Part shown: piece after piece, positions 1-6,447 of the stretch
Position numbering within the stretch: the first letter of the stretch is position 1
How the letters are laid out: each line of letters begins with the position of its first letter
NCBI GenBank assembly: GCA_021796155.1
Contig: JAJYOO010000048.1
Location: forward strand, 1-10,837
Length of the DNA: 10,837 bases
Origin: Chloroflexota bacterium
GTDB lineage: Bacteria; Chloroflexota; Anaerolineae; Anaerolineales; Villigracilaceae
Direction: 5' to 3'
Translations under genes and position numbers: made by a program
The notes under the pieces: generated by a model
What the model was told of the DNA's origin: nothing
The model's input: only the letters and a program-made list of their open reading frames with translations
Database searches by the model: none

Positions 1-1
1 C

Positions 2-1195
2 GGACCTTATTTCATTCCAAACGTGAAGACAGACGTGTATGGCATCTACACCAACAATGTGCCTGGCGCAGCCTTCCGCGGATTTGGTGCGCCGCAGGCA
101 TTGTTCATGGCCGAAGGTCAGATCAATAAGATCGCCGAAAGACTCGGTATGGATCCGGTTGAGATTCGGTTGAAGAACGCTCTCCGTGAAGGATTAACTT
201 TGGGAGTCGGCACGCCGCTTCCAAGTCCGGTAAGCATATCGAAGGTGATCGAAGCCGCCGCCAAAAAATCGAATTGGACTTCGATCAATAAATCCCCGAC
301 AGTCACGCGTCGACAATCTGCCTTGATTCGCGGGCGCGGTTTCGCAGCAGGATTTAAAAACGTTGGATTTTCGTTCGGCTATCAGGAAAATAGTTGGGCG
401 AAAGTTGAAATCCACGGCAACGGCGATATCGAACGTGTGATCGTTCACCACGCGGGCGCAGAAGTTGGGCAAGGCACTCATACTGTAATGGCGCAAATGG
501 CCGCCGAAGTTGCAGGGGTTCCCACATCCAAGGTAAAAGTGATTCCATCGGACTCCGCCACACAAGGCAACCCCGGTTCGTCATCTGCATCGCGTATGAC
601 ATTCATGGCAGGCAACGCCATCAAAGGCGCAACAGAAGCGGCGATGAAAAAGTGGCAGGCTGAAGAAAGACCAGCCATCGCCGAATACACGTATCTCGCG
701 CCCAAGACGACTCACATGGATCGCGAGACCGGTTATTCATTTCCAAACTTTTCATACGCATATTCTGCCGAGTCCGTGGAAGTCGAAGTGGATACTGAAA
801 CCGGCCACGTTCGACTTGTGAAAGTTGTTGTGGCTGATGATGTCGGAAAAGCCATCAATCCGAATCTTGTTACGGGACAAATTGAAGGCGCGGTCGTGCA
901 AGCACAAGGTTACGCCATCACCGAAGATTTTAAAACGAAAGATGGCCGCGTGTTGACCGATCAACTCAGCACATATTTGCTTCCAACGGTTTTGGATATT
1001 CCAGAAAAAATTGAATCCGTGATCGTTGAAGTTGCAGAGCCAAATGGTCCGTGGGGCGCGCGCGGGCTTGGCGAGATTCCCTTCCTGCCGCTGGCTCCAG
1101 CGATTGCCGCCGCGATCCATGATGCGACCGGCGTATGGATCAATGAATTTCCGTTCACACCCGAACGTGTTCTGCGAGCGTTGGGAAAAATATAA
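2..1195 (+). CDS. Molybdenum hydroxylase (xanthine dehydrogenase family) molybdopterin-binding subunit, 3' part
   Basis: This is the C-terminal part of the large, molybdenum-cofactor-binding subunit of a xanthine dehydrogenase/aldehyde oxidase family hydroxylase. The frame is open to the left window edge, so the true start lies outside. The stretch AAFRGFGAPQ (codons about 68-97) matches the family's cofactor-contacting AFRGFG loop. GAEVGQGTHTV (about 452-487) matches the GQG cofactor loop. GARGLGEIP contains the catalytic Glu (codon 1073-1075) equivalent to bovine xanthine oxidase E1261. Such subunits hydroxylate N-heterocycles or aldehydes and usually pair with FAD and 2Fe-2S subunits, which are not in this window. 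The substrate cannot be read from this fragment. The yqeB-type gene about 1.7 kb downstream hints at a selenium-dependent member. The gene ends just before a palindromic repeat, and no separate T-rich terminator follows. Confidence 0.93.
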   Translation, partial: GPYFIPNVKTDVYGIYTNNVPGAAFRGFGAPQALFMAEGQINKIAERLGMDPVEIRLKNALREGLTLGVGTPLPSPVSISKVIEAAAKKSNWTSINKSPTVTRRQSALIRGRGFAAGFKNVGFSFGYQENSWAKVEIHGNGDIERVIVHHAGAEVGQGTHTVMAQMAAEVAGVPTSKVKVIPSDSATQGNPGSSSASRMTFMAGNAIKGATEAAMKKWQAEERPAIAEYTYLAPKTTHMDRETGYSFPNFSYAYSAESVEVEVDTETGHVRLVKVVVADDVGKAINPNLVTGQIEGAVVQAQGYAITEDFKTKDGRVLTDQLSTYLLPTVLDIPEKIESVIVEVAEPNGPWGARGLGEIPFLPLAPAIAAAIHDATGVWINEFPFTPERVLRALGKI

Positions 1196-1200
1196 TTTTG

Positions 1201-1250
1201 TAGGGGCATGGCGCTTGCCCTGAGCTTGTCGAAGGGACGCCATGCCCCTA
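1201..1250. repeat. Intergenic palindromic repeat (REP/MITE-like hairpin)
   Basis: The 13-base arms TAGGGGCATGGCG (1201-1213) and CGCCATGCCCCTA (1238-1250) are perfect reverse complements. The 24-base centre contains CCCTGAGC followed by TCGAAGGG, whose CCCT and AGGG ends can extend the stem. I recall this central motif as a widespread dispersed repeat core in several bacterial phyla, including Chloroflexota. No second copy is present in this window. The element fills almost the whole gap between the hydroxylase stop and the hydrolase. It could act as an RNA hairpin between the two genes, but it lacks the T-tract of an intrinsic terminator. The right arm contains an ATG (1242) that is in frame with the hydrolase. 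Confidence 0.8.
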
Positions 1251-2138
1251 AACATAACAATCATGGGATTTCCCTACCGCGGTGAAACAAAGGAATTGAA
1301 CGATGAAGCGCGCCAAGAAATCGGCGGCTCGTTCATTCGACTCTCAGACGGCTACACACATTATGAACTTGGTGGACCCGCTGACGGAAAATTTATTGTA
1401 CTGGTTCATGGCTTCTCCATATCTTATTTTATTTGGGATCCGACGTTCGCCGCTCTGACTTCAGCCGGATTCCGCGTTTTGAGATACGACCTCTTTGGAC
1501 GCGGCTTCTCCGACCGTCCGCGCACGAAATACAATCTCGATTTGTTCGTCCGCCAATTACATGAATTGTTGAACGAATTAAAAGTCAGCCAAGCTTTTGT
1601 CATTGGCCTTTCGATGGGCGGAGCAATTTCTTCCGGTTTCACGGTGAAATATCCAGAACGCGTCTTGAAGCTGATCTTGATTGATCCAATCGGGACACAG
1701 CCAATGCCGCTTTCATGGATTTATAAAGCCGCGATTCTTCCCGGCATCAGCGAACTGATTTTGGGTTTGGTCGGGACCGAGAAAATGGTCAAGTCTGTTG
1801 CATCAGATTTCTTTGATCCAGCTCACGTAGAGAAGTTTCAAAATCAATACCGTCCGCCAATGCAATATCACGGGTACAAACGCGCGATTCTTTCAACGCT
1901 TCGCAACAAAACCGTGGATGGTTTTCCTGAAGTTTACAAAAAACTCGGCAAATTAACGATGCCGGTTTTGCTCTTTTGGGGGCGACAAGATCAAACATTA
2001 CCGTTTGAACAAAGCAAATCAATTCTGGAATTGGTTCCTCGTACCGAATTTCATGTTATTGAAAACACGGGCCATATTCCGCATTACGAGAAGCCGGAGA
2101 TCGTCAATCCAATTCTGATCAACTTTTTGAGCAAATAG
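1242..2138 (+). CDS. Alpha/beta hydrolase (Abhydrolase_1 type)
   Basis: A 298-residue alpha/beta-hydrolase-fold protein. The oxyanion-hole HG is at residues 56-57 (VLVHGFS). The nucleophile elbow GLSMGG puts Ser at 124. The acid is probably Asp250 in WGRQDQT, and the catalytic His is 278 in NTGHIPHYEKPE. The order and spacing fit the family, and the lid region is about residues 150-235. No signal peptide is evident, so it is probably cytoplasmic. The substrate is unknown: this layout covers esterases, epoxide or haloalkane hydrolases and C-C bond hydrolases. The start is uncertain. ATG 1242 lies inside the right arm of the palindromic repeat with AAGGGA 4 bases upstream, also repeat-derived. 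In-frame ATG 1263 (291 residues) has no clear ribosome site. The catalytic core is unaffected by the choice. Confidence 0.9.
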   Translation: MPLNITIMGFPYRGETKELNDEARQEIGGSFIRLSDGYTHYELGGPADGKFIVLVHGFSISYFIWDPTFAALTSAGFRVLRYDLFGRGFSDRPRTKYNLDLFVRQLHELLNELKVSQAFVIGLSMGGAISSGFTVKYPERVLKLILIDPIGTQPMPLSWIYKAAILPGISELILGLVGTEKMVKSVASDFFDPAHVEKFQNQYRPPMQYHGYKRAILSTLRNKTVDGFPEVYKKLGKLTMPVLLFWGRQDQTLPFEQSKSILELVPRTEFHVIENTGHIPHYEKPEIVNPILINFLSK

Positions 2139-2215
2139 ACAAGATAGAGATTTTTTGGTTGGGGTCGCGTATTTCATCTGGAAAATCAGATTTCAATTGC
2201 ATCACCTGACTCTTG

Positions 2216-2221
2216 TATAAT
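2216..2221 (+). promoter_or_regulatory. -10 box TATAAT of the DUF1361 gene, leaderless type
   Basis: A perfect TATAAT ends 7 bases before ATG 2229, so transcription would begin at or next to the A of the start codon. No Shine-Dalgarno sequence lies before the ATG, which fits a leaderless message. A -35 match is poor (TTTCAA at 2191-2196 with a 19-base spacer). Confidence 0.5.
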
Positions 2222-2228
2222 TGAGTAT

Positions 2229-2930
2229 ATGCTTCAAAAATTCCGTTCCACGATGTTCCGACACAAATATAAAGCGGGCGTATTTGTTTTGCTTTCCGCC
2301 GCGTCGCTAATCTGTATCACGCTGGTAGTATCCCGCGTGTTTTACAGCGGAGGATCGCGTCGTTATATCGGCTTGGTCTGGAATCTGTTCCTCGCATGGA
2401 TTCCGTTCCTGCTGGCTTTCCTGGCCTACATGCTTTCGTGGCGGCGTGCGCTGGTTTATCTTGTCATCCCCTCGTTCGCATTCTTGTGGCTGATCTTTTT
2501 CCCAAATGCGCCGTACATCCTCACCGACTTGCAACATCTGAGCCAGGGTTCAACTATCGTGCCGGTTTGGTACGATGTGATTCTCCTCATCTGGTTTTCG
2601 TGGACCGGAATGCTTCTTGGAATCGTCTCACTGAATTTGATGCAAGAAATCATCAAGCGCGAATTCAGTCGCCTCTTCGGCTGGATTTTTGTTTTTGGAG
2701 TGGCCGGATTAAGCAGCGCTGGGGTTTATGTTGGACGATTCATCCGGCTCAATAGCTGGGACATCCTTCAAAACCCGGGCCAGACCGCAACCAACATTTG
2801 GGATTGGTTGTCAGACCCGAGCTTGAGGTCAGTTGGTTTTATTGCGCTGTATACGCTCTTCTTCATTTTTGTCTATCTCACAGTTTACGCGTTCGGACAC
2901 ATCTTACAAGAACAACCGGAGAAAAACTAA
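2229..2930 (+). CDS. DUF1361 family integral membrane protein
   Basis: A 233-residue, strongly hydrophobic protein with about six membrane segments (roughly residues 15-36, 46-69, 74-92, 112-138, 150-168 and 201-224). The signature features of DUF1361 are all visible: WNLFLAWIPF (51-60), LIFFPNAPYILTDLQHL (88-104) and VGRFIRLNSWDIL (168-180). The length is usual for the family. No function has been established that I know of, and there are no catalytic residues I can name beyond the conserved polar Asn/Asp/His within the second block. The start at 2229 is supported by a TATAAT placed for a leaderless transcript. The stop codon overlaps the next start (TAATG), so it is co-transcribed and likely translationally coupled with the yqeB-type gene. 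Confidence 0.88.
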   Translation: MLQKFRSTMFRHKYKAGVFVLLSAASLICITLVVSRVFYSGGSRRYIGLVWNLFLAWIPFLLAFLAYMLSWRRALVYLVIPSFAFLWLIFFPNAPYILTDLQHLSQGSTIVPVWYDVILLIWFSWTGMLLGIVSLNLMQEIIKREFSRLFGWIFVFGVAGLSSAGVYVGRFIRLNSWDILQNPGQTATNIWDWLSDPSLRSVGFIALYTLFFIFVYLTVYAFGHILQEQPEKN

Positions 2931-3739
2931 TGGCCGTAACAATCGTGATCCGCGGTGGTGGGGACCTCGCAAGCGGAGTCGCACTTCGTTTACATCGCGT
3001 CGGATTAAATGTCGTCATCATCGAATTGCCTCAGCCGCTCGCAGTCCGGCGGACCGTTTCGTTTGCAGAAGCCGTTTACGAGGGGCAAATCACCATCGAA
3101 GGTGTATCTGCACGCCTCGTCTCCGCAGATCAACATCAAGTCGCAATGGAAGCGGGCGAAATTCCAGTTGTCATTGATCCCGAAGCCAATATCCTGAAAA
3201 ATCCGCTTTTAATTAGCCCGCAGTTCACGGTAGTAGTTGATGGACGAATGCTCAAGCAGGCGCCCGATCCGCTGCCAATCAAGCCATTGATGCACATCGG
3301 GCTTGGACCCGGCTTTGTTGCTGGCGAAGATTGTGACTCAGTGATCGAAACGCAGCGCGGACATACAATGGGCCGCGTGATTTGGGAAGGCTCGTCCCAA
3401 GCCGACTCCGCCAAACCCGAAGGCGACGCGCGCCGCGTGCTGCGCGCTCCAAAGGATGGTGTTCTAAAATCCGATGCAAAGATCGGCGACCATTTTGAAT
3501 CGGGGCAATCCATCGCGACCATTGACGATGAAGTCGTCGCCGCACCGTTTGCTGGGGTTCTGCGCGGCCTCTTGCGTCCGGGATTAAACGCCACAAAAGG
3601 TTTGAAAATCGGCGATCTAGACGTGCGCGATGATCCGAATTTGTGTCAATTGGTCTCGGATAAATCTTTGGCTGTTGGCGGTGGCGTGCTCGAAGCGCTG
3701 CTTGCGCGCCTCGAAGTCAAAGAAAAATTGTGGGCATAG
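2930..3739 (+). CDS. yqeB: YqeB/EF2563-family selenium-dependent molybdenum hydroxylase system protein
   Basis: A 269-residue protein. It has an N-terminal nucleotide-binding-like segment (VIRGGGDLASGVALRLHRVG, residues 6-25). The family motif GLGPGFVAGEDCDSVIETQRGH (124-145) includes Cys135, and GRVIWEGS follows at 148-155. A biotinyl/hammerhead-like region (about 171-220, ending in AAPFAGVLRGLLRPG) precedes the closing GLKIGDLDVRDDP (224-236). Family members are encoded with selenium-dependent molybdenum hydroxylases and SelD and are thought to help mature the labile selenium-containing cofactor; the biochemistry is unsettled. The same frame stays open upstream to 2798, but the start at 2930 is better: GGAG at 2918-2921 is 8 bases away, it overlaps the upstream stop by one base, and it removes a non-homologous extension. 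It probably serves the hydroxylase at the left edge. Confidence 0.87.
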   Translation: MAVTIVIRGGGDLASGVALRLHRVGLNVVIIELPQPLAVRRTVSFAEAVYEGQITIEGVSARLVSADQHQVAMEAGEIPVVIDPEANILKNPLLISPQFTVVVDGRMLKQAPDPLPIKPLMHIGLGPGFVAGEDCDSVIETQRGHTMGRVIWEGSSQADSAKPEGDARRVLRAPKDGVLKSDAKIGDHFESGQSIATIDDEVVAAPFAGVLRGLLRPGLNATKGLKIGDLDVRDDPNLCQLVSDKSLAVGGGVLEALLARLEVKEKLWA

Positions 3740-3759
3740 CATGATTCCATAAATTGACG

Positions 3760-3768
3760 TGCTATAAT
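3760..3768 (+). promoter_or_regulatory. Extended -10 promoter (TGCTATAAT), leaderless type
   Basis: TGCTATAAT is a perfect extended -10 element that ends 6 bases before ATG 3775, placing the transcription start at about the first base of that codon. There is no Shine-Dalgarno sequence. No convincing -35 is at the right distance, which is tolerated for extended -10 promoters. This decides the start of the following gene. Confidence 0.62.
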
Positions 3769-3774
3769 GACTCT

Positions 3775-4254
3775 ATGACGACTCCGCTTCCATCACAACA
3801 AAGCACACCACAAACTCCTCCTCCGCTGACGCCCGAACAAATCGCTGCCCGCACCGCGCAGGAAAAACAAATGAGGGCGATCATCGCTTCGGTCGTTGCG
3901 ATTGCCGTCATTGTTCTGGCATTATTGATCACCGGCATTTATTTCCTGATGCGTCCGCAGACACCAGCCGACGAAGTCAGCCGCATCCGCGACGTTTTCA
4001 TCATCGTCGTTGGATTGGAAACGCTGGTCATTGGCGTTGCGTTGGTCATTTTGTTGATCCAACTTGCCAGCCTGATCAATTTGTTGCAGAATGAAGTCCG
4101 TCCCATTTTGCAGGCCACAAGCGAAACGGTCAACACGCTGCGCGGCACTGCGATCTTCCTCGAAGAAAGCGTTGTCGAGCCGGTCATAAAACTCAATAGT
4201 TATCTGGCAAGTTTGCAACGTGTGTTAGAATTGATGGGAATCAAACGTAAATAA
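3775..4254 (+). CDS. Two-helix membrane protein with a DUF948/YtxG-like layout
   Basis: 159 residues from ATG 3775. A Pro/Gln/Thr-rich N-terminus (2-20) is followed by a membrane helix (about 34-59), a short linker (60-72), a second helix (about 73-104) and an amphipathic helical tail (105-155, with LLQNEVRPILQATSETVNTLRG). This hydrophobic-then-helical pattern, directly upstream of a ytxH gene, resembles the ytxG-ytxH pair of Bacillus, in which YtxG has a DUF948 domain. The similarity is by layout rather than a firm motif. An in-frame TTG at 3754 would add 7 residues but would overlap the extended -10 promoter, so I reject it. The gap to the next gene is 18 bases, so the two genes form one transcript. 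The function is unknown; an envelope-associated scaffold role is a guess. Confidence 0.82.
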   Translation: MTTPLPSQQSTPQTPPPLTPEQIAARTAQEKQMRAIIASVVAIAVIVLALLITGIYFLMRPQTPADEVSRIRDVFIIVVGLETLVIGVALVILLIQLASLINLLQNEVRPILQATSETVNTLRGTAIFLEESVVEPVIKLNSYLASLQRVLELMGIKRK

Positions 4255-4272
4255 CCGAAAGGAGAAAATCCT

Positions 4273-4665
4273 ATGGCTTCCGATCATGATGAATTTGGCG
4301 CATTTCTCGTTGGCTTCATTGTCGGCGGTTTGACCGGCGCAGTTGTATCGCTATTATTTGCTCCGCAAAGCGGCGAGGAGACTCGCGCGTTGATCCGCGA
4401 CAAGAGCATTGAACTGCGCGATGCTGCATCGCAGACCGCGGAAGAAGCATTGGCTCGCGCCGAGGCTGCGGCTGCCGAAGCCCGCGCCCGCGCCGACGAA
4501 TTGACAAAAATTGCACGCACTCGCGCAGACGAACTTGCGAAAGAAGTACGCACGCGCGGCGACGAGTTTGCCAAGGAAGTTCGCTCACGCGGTGAAAGCG
4601 CACTGGATGCAGTCCGCAAGCCCGCCGCGAAAAAGTCCAGCGGCGAGACACCAACGGCTTCGTAA
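4273..4665 (+). CDS. YtxH domain protein with hendecad coiled coil
   Basis: 130 residues. The N-terminal YtxH signature is clear: one Gly-rich membrane helix (about 9-28, FGAFLVGFIVGGLTGAVVSL) running into LFAPQSGEETRALI (28-41). The rest is a charged, Ala/Arg/Glu-rich helix. Residues 71-114 form four consecutive 11-residue units, followed by a short Lys/Ala/Ser tail. An AAAGGAG Shine-Dalgarno sequence sits about 9 bases before ATG 4273, unlike the leaderless first gene of the unit. YtxH proteins are small membrane-anchored proteins linked to general stress in Bacillus, with no known enzymatic role. The gene ends just ahead of a strong intrinsic terminator. Confidence 0.88.
   Translation: MASDHDEFGAFLVGFIVGGLTGAVVSLLFAPQSGEETRALIRDKSIELRDAASQTAEEALARAEAAAAEARARADELTKIARTRADELAKEVRTRGDEFAKEVRSRGESALDAVRKPAAKKSSGETPTAS
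4483..4614 (+). repeat. Four tandem 33-base units encoding 11-residue repeats in the YtxH protein
   Basis: Residues 71-81, 82-92, 93-103 and 104-114 read RARADELTKIA, RTRADELAKEV, RTRGDEFAKEV and RSRGESALDAV. The 11-residue periodicity predicts a right-handed coiled coil. The nucleotide units are diverged but alignable (the CGC-GCA/GGC-GAC-GAA core recurs), which points to old internal duplication rather than recent slippage. Confidence 0.75.
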
Positions 4666-4681
4666 ACGAAGAACTGATGTC

Positions 4682-4724
4682 AACAAGGGTTTGACCAAGA
4701 CAGTCAAACCCTTGTTTTATTTAT
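4682..4724 (+). terminator. Intrinsic terminator after the ytxH gene
   Basis: A perfect 14-base stem, AACAAGGGTTTGAC (4682-4695) with GTCAAACCCTTGTT (4703-4716), has a 7-base loop and runs into TTTTATTTAT. The orientation is plus only: the reverse strand lacks a T-tract. Confidence 0.92.
4691..4720 (+). promoter_or_regulatory. Possible methyltransferase promoter embedded in the terminator
   Basis: TTGACC (4691-4696, 5 of 6 matches) lies inside the left stem arm. TTTTAT (4715-4720, 4 of 6) lies in the T-tract, with an 18-base spacer. Transcription would start close to ATG 4730. No other room for a promoter exists between terminator and gene. The -10 is weak. Confidence 0.3.
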
Positions 4725-4729
4725 GAGCC

Positions 4730-5401
4730 ATGCGCCTCATCACGCGCTTCATGCGCTTTTTCTTTTATCACTTTTATCACACCTTCGCCTGGACGTATGA
4801 CGTTGTCGCAGCGATTGTTTCGATTGGACGATGGAATGATTGGATCAAAGTTTCTTTGCCCTTCATCCAAGGGGCGCGAATACTTGAGATCGGATATGGA
4901 ACCGGGCAATTGCAACGCACTCTGCGGGAATCATCACCTTCATTCAAACCAGACCCGAAACGGCTCGCCGTTGGATTGGATGAATCCAAGCAGATGGCGA
5001 ATCTCGCCAAACGGCGTCTGCAAAAAGCTGGTCCCGTTGAATTTAACTTGACGCGCGGCCTCGCTCAATCGCTTCCCTTCCCCGCACAGGTGTTCGATAC
5101 GGTTATATCAACCTTTCCATCCGAATATATTTTTGACACGCGCACGCTATCAGACGTGTATCGAATTCTCGGAAACGGAGGCCGCTTCATCGTCCTGCCT
5201 GCCGCGTGGATCGTTGGACGAAAAATTCAAGATCGGCTGGCAAGCTGGCTTTTCCGCGTCACAGGCGAAACGCCGCGCAACATCCATGAAATCATTGCCA
5301 ACCGCGCAGTTCATCCCTTGGAACAAGCTGGATTTAAAGTCGATGTTCAGGAATTGGAGGTCCGCTCGAGCCTCGTGATGGTTATCGTCGCAATAAAATA
5401 A
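4730..5401 (+). CDS. Class I SAM-dependent methyltransferase (Methyltransf_11 type)
   Basis: 223 residues. Motif I is ARILEIGYGTGQ (49-60), followed by an acidic residue at the end of strand 2 (VGLDES, Asp84). AQSLPFPAQVFDTVISTFPSEYI forms the motif II/III region, and LGNGGRFIVLPAAW is the post-III strand. This is the Rossmann-fold SAM-binding order. The N-terminus is rich in Phe, His and Tyr (FFYHFYHTFAWTYD, about 10-23) and may contact membrane or substrate. The best-fitting general class is small-molecule or quinone/lipid methyltransferases of the UbiE-like group, but the acceptor is not identifiable. ATG 4730 sits 5 bases after the T-tract of the upstream terminator and has no Shine-Dalgarno sequence. 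An in-frame ATG at 4751 is an alternative. It converges on the minus-strand ATP-grasp gene with 8 bases between stops and no evident terminator in the gap. Confidence 0.88.
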   Translation: MRLITRFMRFFFYHFYHTFAWTYDVVAAIVSIGRWNDWIKVSLPFIQGARILEIGYGTGQLQRTLRESSPSFKPDPKRLAVGLDESKQMANLAKRRLQKAGPVEFNLTRGLAQSLPFPAQVFDTVISTFPSEYIFDTRTLSDVYRILGNGGRFIVLPAAWIVGRKIQDRLASWLFRVTGETPRNIHEIIANRAVHPLEQAGFKVDVQELEVRSSLVMVIVAIK

Positions 5402-5409
5402 TCAGTGCT

Positions 5410-6369
5410 TCAACTTCGCATCTTTTGGCGGACAATTGCAGAACGAAAGACAAGATCAAAAAAGCCGCGATAGCCATCCTTATCGTACAAGATCATATAA
5501 TCGGCAGGGCCATATTCCTCAGGCTTGAACATGATTCCGCCATTTGGATTGATCTCAAGCATATACAACTCGCCCTTCTCGGTCATGCGGATATCACAGC
5601 GACCATATCCGACGCCGTTCATGGCAAGGTACATCCTGCGGCTAATGTCATGCAACCGCGACACCAGTGCAGGATCAGTCACCTGCTTGAAATCGAAAGG
5701 TACATCGTAATTCCACTTTACATCGGTATGCCAAAATTCCTCGCCGGGCGGGAAGACCAATTCGGCAGGCGGATATGCGATGGGGTTATTGAAATCATCG
5801 GGATTGTCAACGATCAAAACATTGTATTCCTTACCCACAATAAACTCTTCCATGCGCGCCGCGCCGAACTCCGAACAAACGCGTTGAATTTGTTTTGGCA
5901 ATTGCTCGAGTGTGTCAACGCGCGATTCGCGGAACATGCCCGTGCTTCCGTAACTCTTGGGGTGTTTGACCATGATCGGATAGCGCAGATTCTTTACCAG
6001 TTGTTCAGCCTCATCCGCGCTTTTCACATGATAGCCCTTTGCAAAGCCGATCCCATTTGCATCCGCGGCAGCCTGCATCTCCTCCCGCGTCGGATCAAAG
6101 AATTTTGAGTCGGCGCCCGTAAAGGGCAGATTGAGAAGCTCGAGGCTTTTGACAACTTCCAGCCCCTGATAGCCCACCTCGTCTTCATCGTCATCTTCGT
6201 AGCCTTCGCAAATATTTAAGTAAACATCAAACTCATTCCGTTCGACCAAAGAGCGCAATACATCCATGACGGGTGCGGTCATGGTGATCATCTCCCAGTC
6301 ATAATCTTTCAAGAATGGAGAAGGATCAAAGTCTGTGATTTCTTCATCAGTGAGAACACACACGCGCAT
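5410..6369 (-). CDS. ATP-grasp protein related to D-alanine-D-alanine ligase
   Basis: 319 residues, close to the usual length of Ddl-type ligases. The N-terminal domain carries the Ddl-like block VYLNICEGY (49-57) leading to LLNLPFTGAD (78-87), interrupted by an acidic run (58-64). The ATP-grasp core follows: MVKHPKSYGSTGM (133-145), MEEFIVGKEYNVLIVD (173-188), GYGRCDIRM (254-262, Asp259) and LEINPNGGI (271-279, with Glu272 and Asn274 as Mg ligands). It therefore probably ligates a carboxylate to an amine using ATP. No peptidoglycan gene is nearby, so I do not call it Ddl; the substrate is unknown. GAGAGG lies 5 bases before the ATG, on the minus strand at 6375-6380. It is divergent from trhA. 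Confidence 0.88.
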   Translation of the reverse strand: MRVCVLTDEEITDFDPSPFLKDYDWEMITMTAPVMDVLRSLVERNEFDVYLNICEGYEDDDEDEVGYQGLEVVKSLELLNLPFTGADSKFFDPTREEMQAAADANGIGFAKGYHVKSADEAEQLVKNLRYPIMVKHPKSYGSTGMFRESRVDTLEQLPKQIQRVCSEFGAARMEEFIVGKEYNVLIVDNPDDFNNPIAYPPAELVFPPGEEFWHTDVKWNYDVPFDFKQVTDPALVSRLHDISRRMYLAMNGVGYGRCDIRMTEKGELYMLEINPNGGIMFKPEEYGPADYMILYDKDGYRGFFDLVFRSAIVRQKMRS

Positions 6370-6392
6370 GGGAACCTCTCGTCAGTGAAATA

Positions 6393-6420
6393 TTGACCGT
6401 ATTATTACACAAACTATGGT
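6393..6420 (+). promoter_or_regulatory. Promoter of trhA
   Basis: TTGACC (6393-6398) and TATGGT (6415-6420) are separated by 16 bases, giving a predicted start near 6427 and a leader of about 20 bases. It overlaps the divergent promoter almost completely. Confidence 0.45.
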
Positions 6421-6428
6421 AGATTCAA
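6401..6428 (-). promoter_or_regulatory. Promoter of the ATP-grasp gene
   Basis: On the minus strand, TTGAAT (plus positions 6423-6428) and AATAAT (6401-6406) are separated by 16 bases. The predicted start near 6394 leaves a leader of about 25 bases containing the GAGAGG ribosome site. Confidence 0.5.
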
Positions 6429-6447
6429 TGGCAGAGAAAGGAATAAT

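Noticed and set aside
2176..2191. Small hairpin (ATCTG ... CAGAT) after the alpha/beta hydrolase as a terminator
   Set aside because: The stem is only 5 AT-rich base pairs with a short T-run; too weak to call.
2798..2929. Long N-terminal extension of the yqeB frame inside the DUF1361 gene
   Set aside because: The extension has no YqeB similarity, and the start at 2930 has GGAG at good spacing with a one-base stop/start overlap.
3754..3768. TTGACG and TATAAT as a -35/-10 pair
   Set aside because: They are only 3 bases apart; the TATAAT is better explained as an extended -10 element on its own.
3754..3774. Upstream TTG start extending the two-helix membrane protein by 7 residues
   Set aside because: It lies on top of the extended -10 promoter (3760-3768) and has no ribosome site; ATG 3775 is the better start.
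5425..6108. Long plus-strand open frame opposite the ATP-grasp gene
   Set aside because: It is a shadow of the minus-strand gene with no recognisable domain; the minus strand has ATP-grasp motifs, a ribosome site and a promoter.
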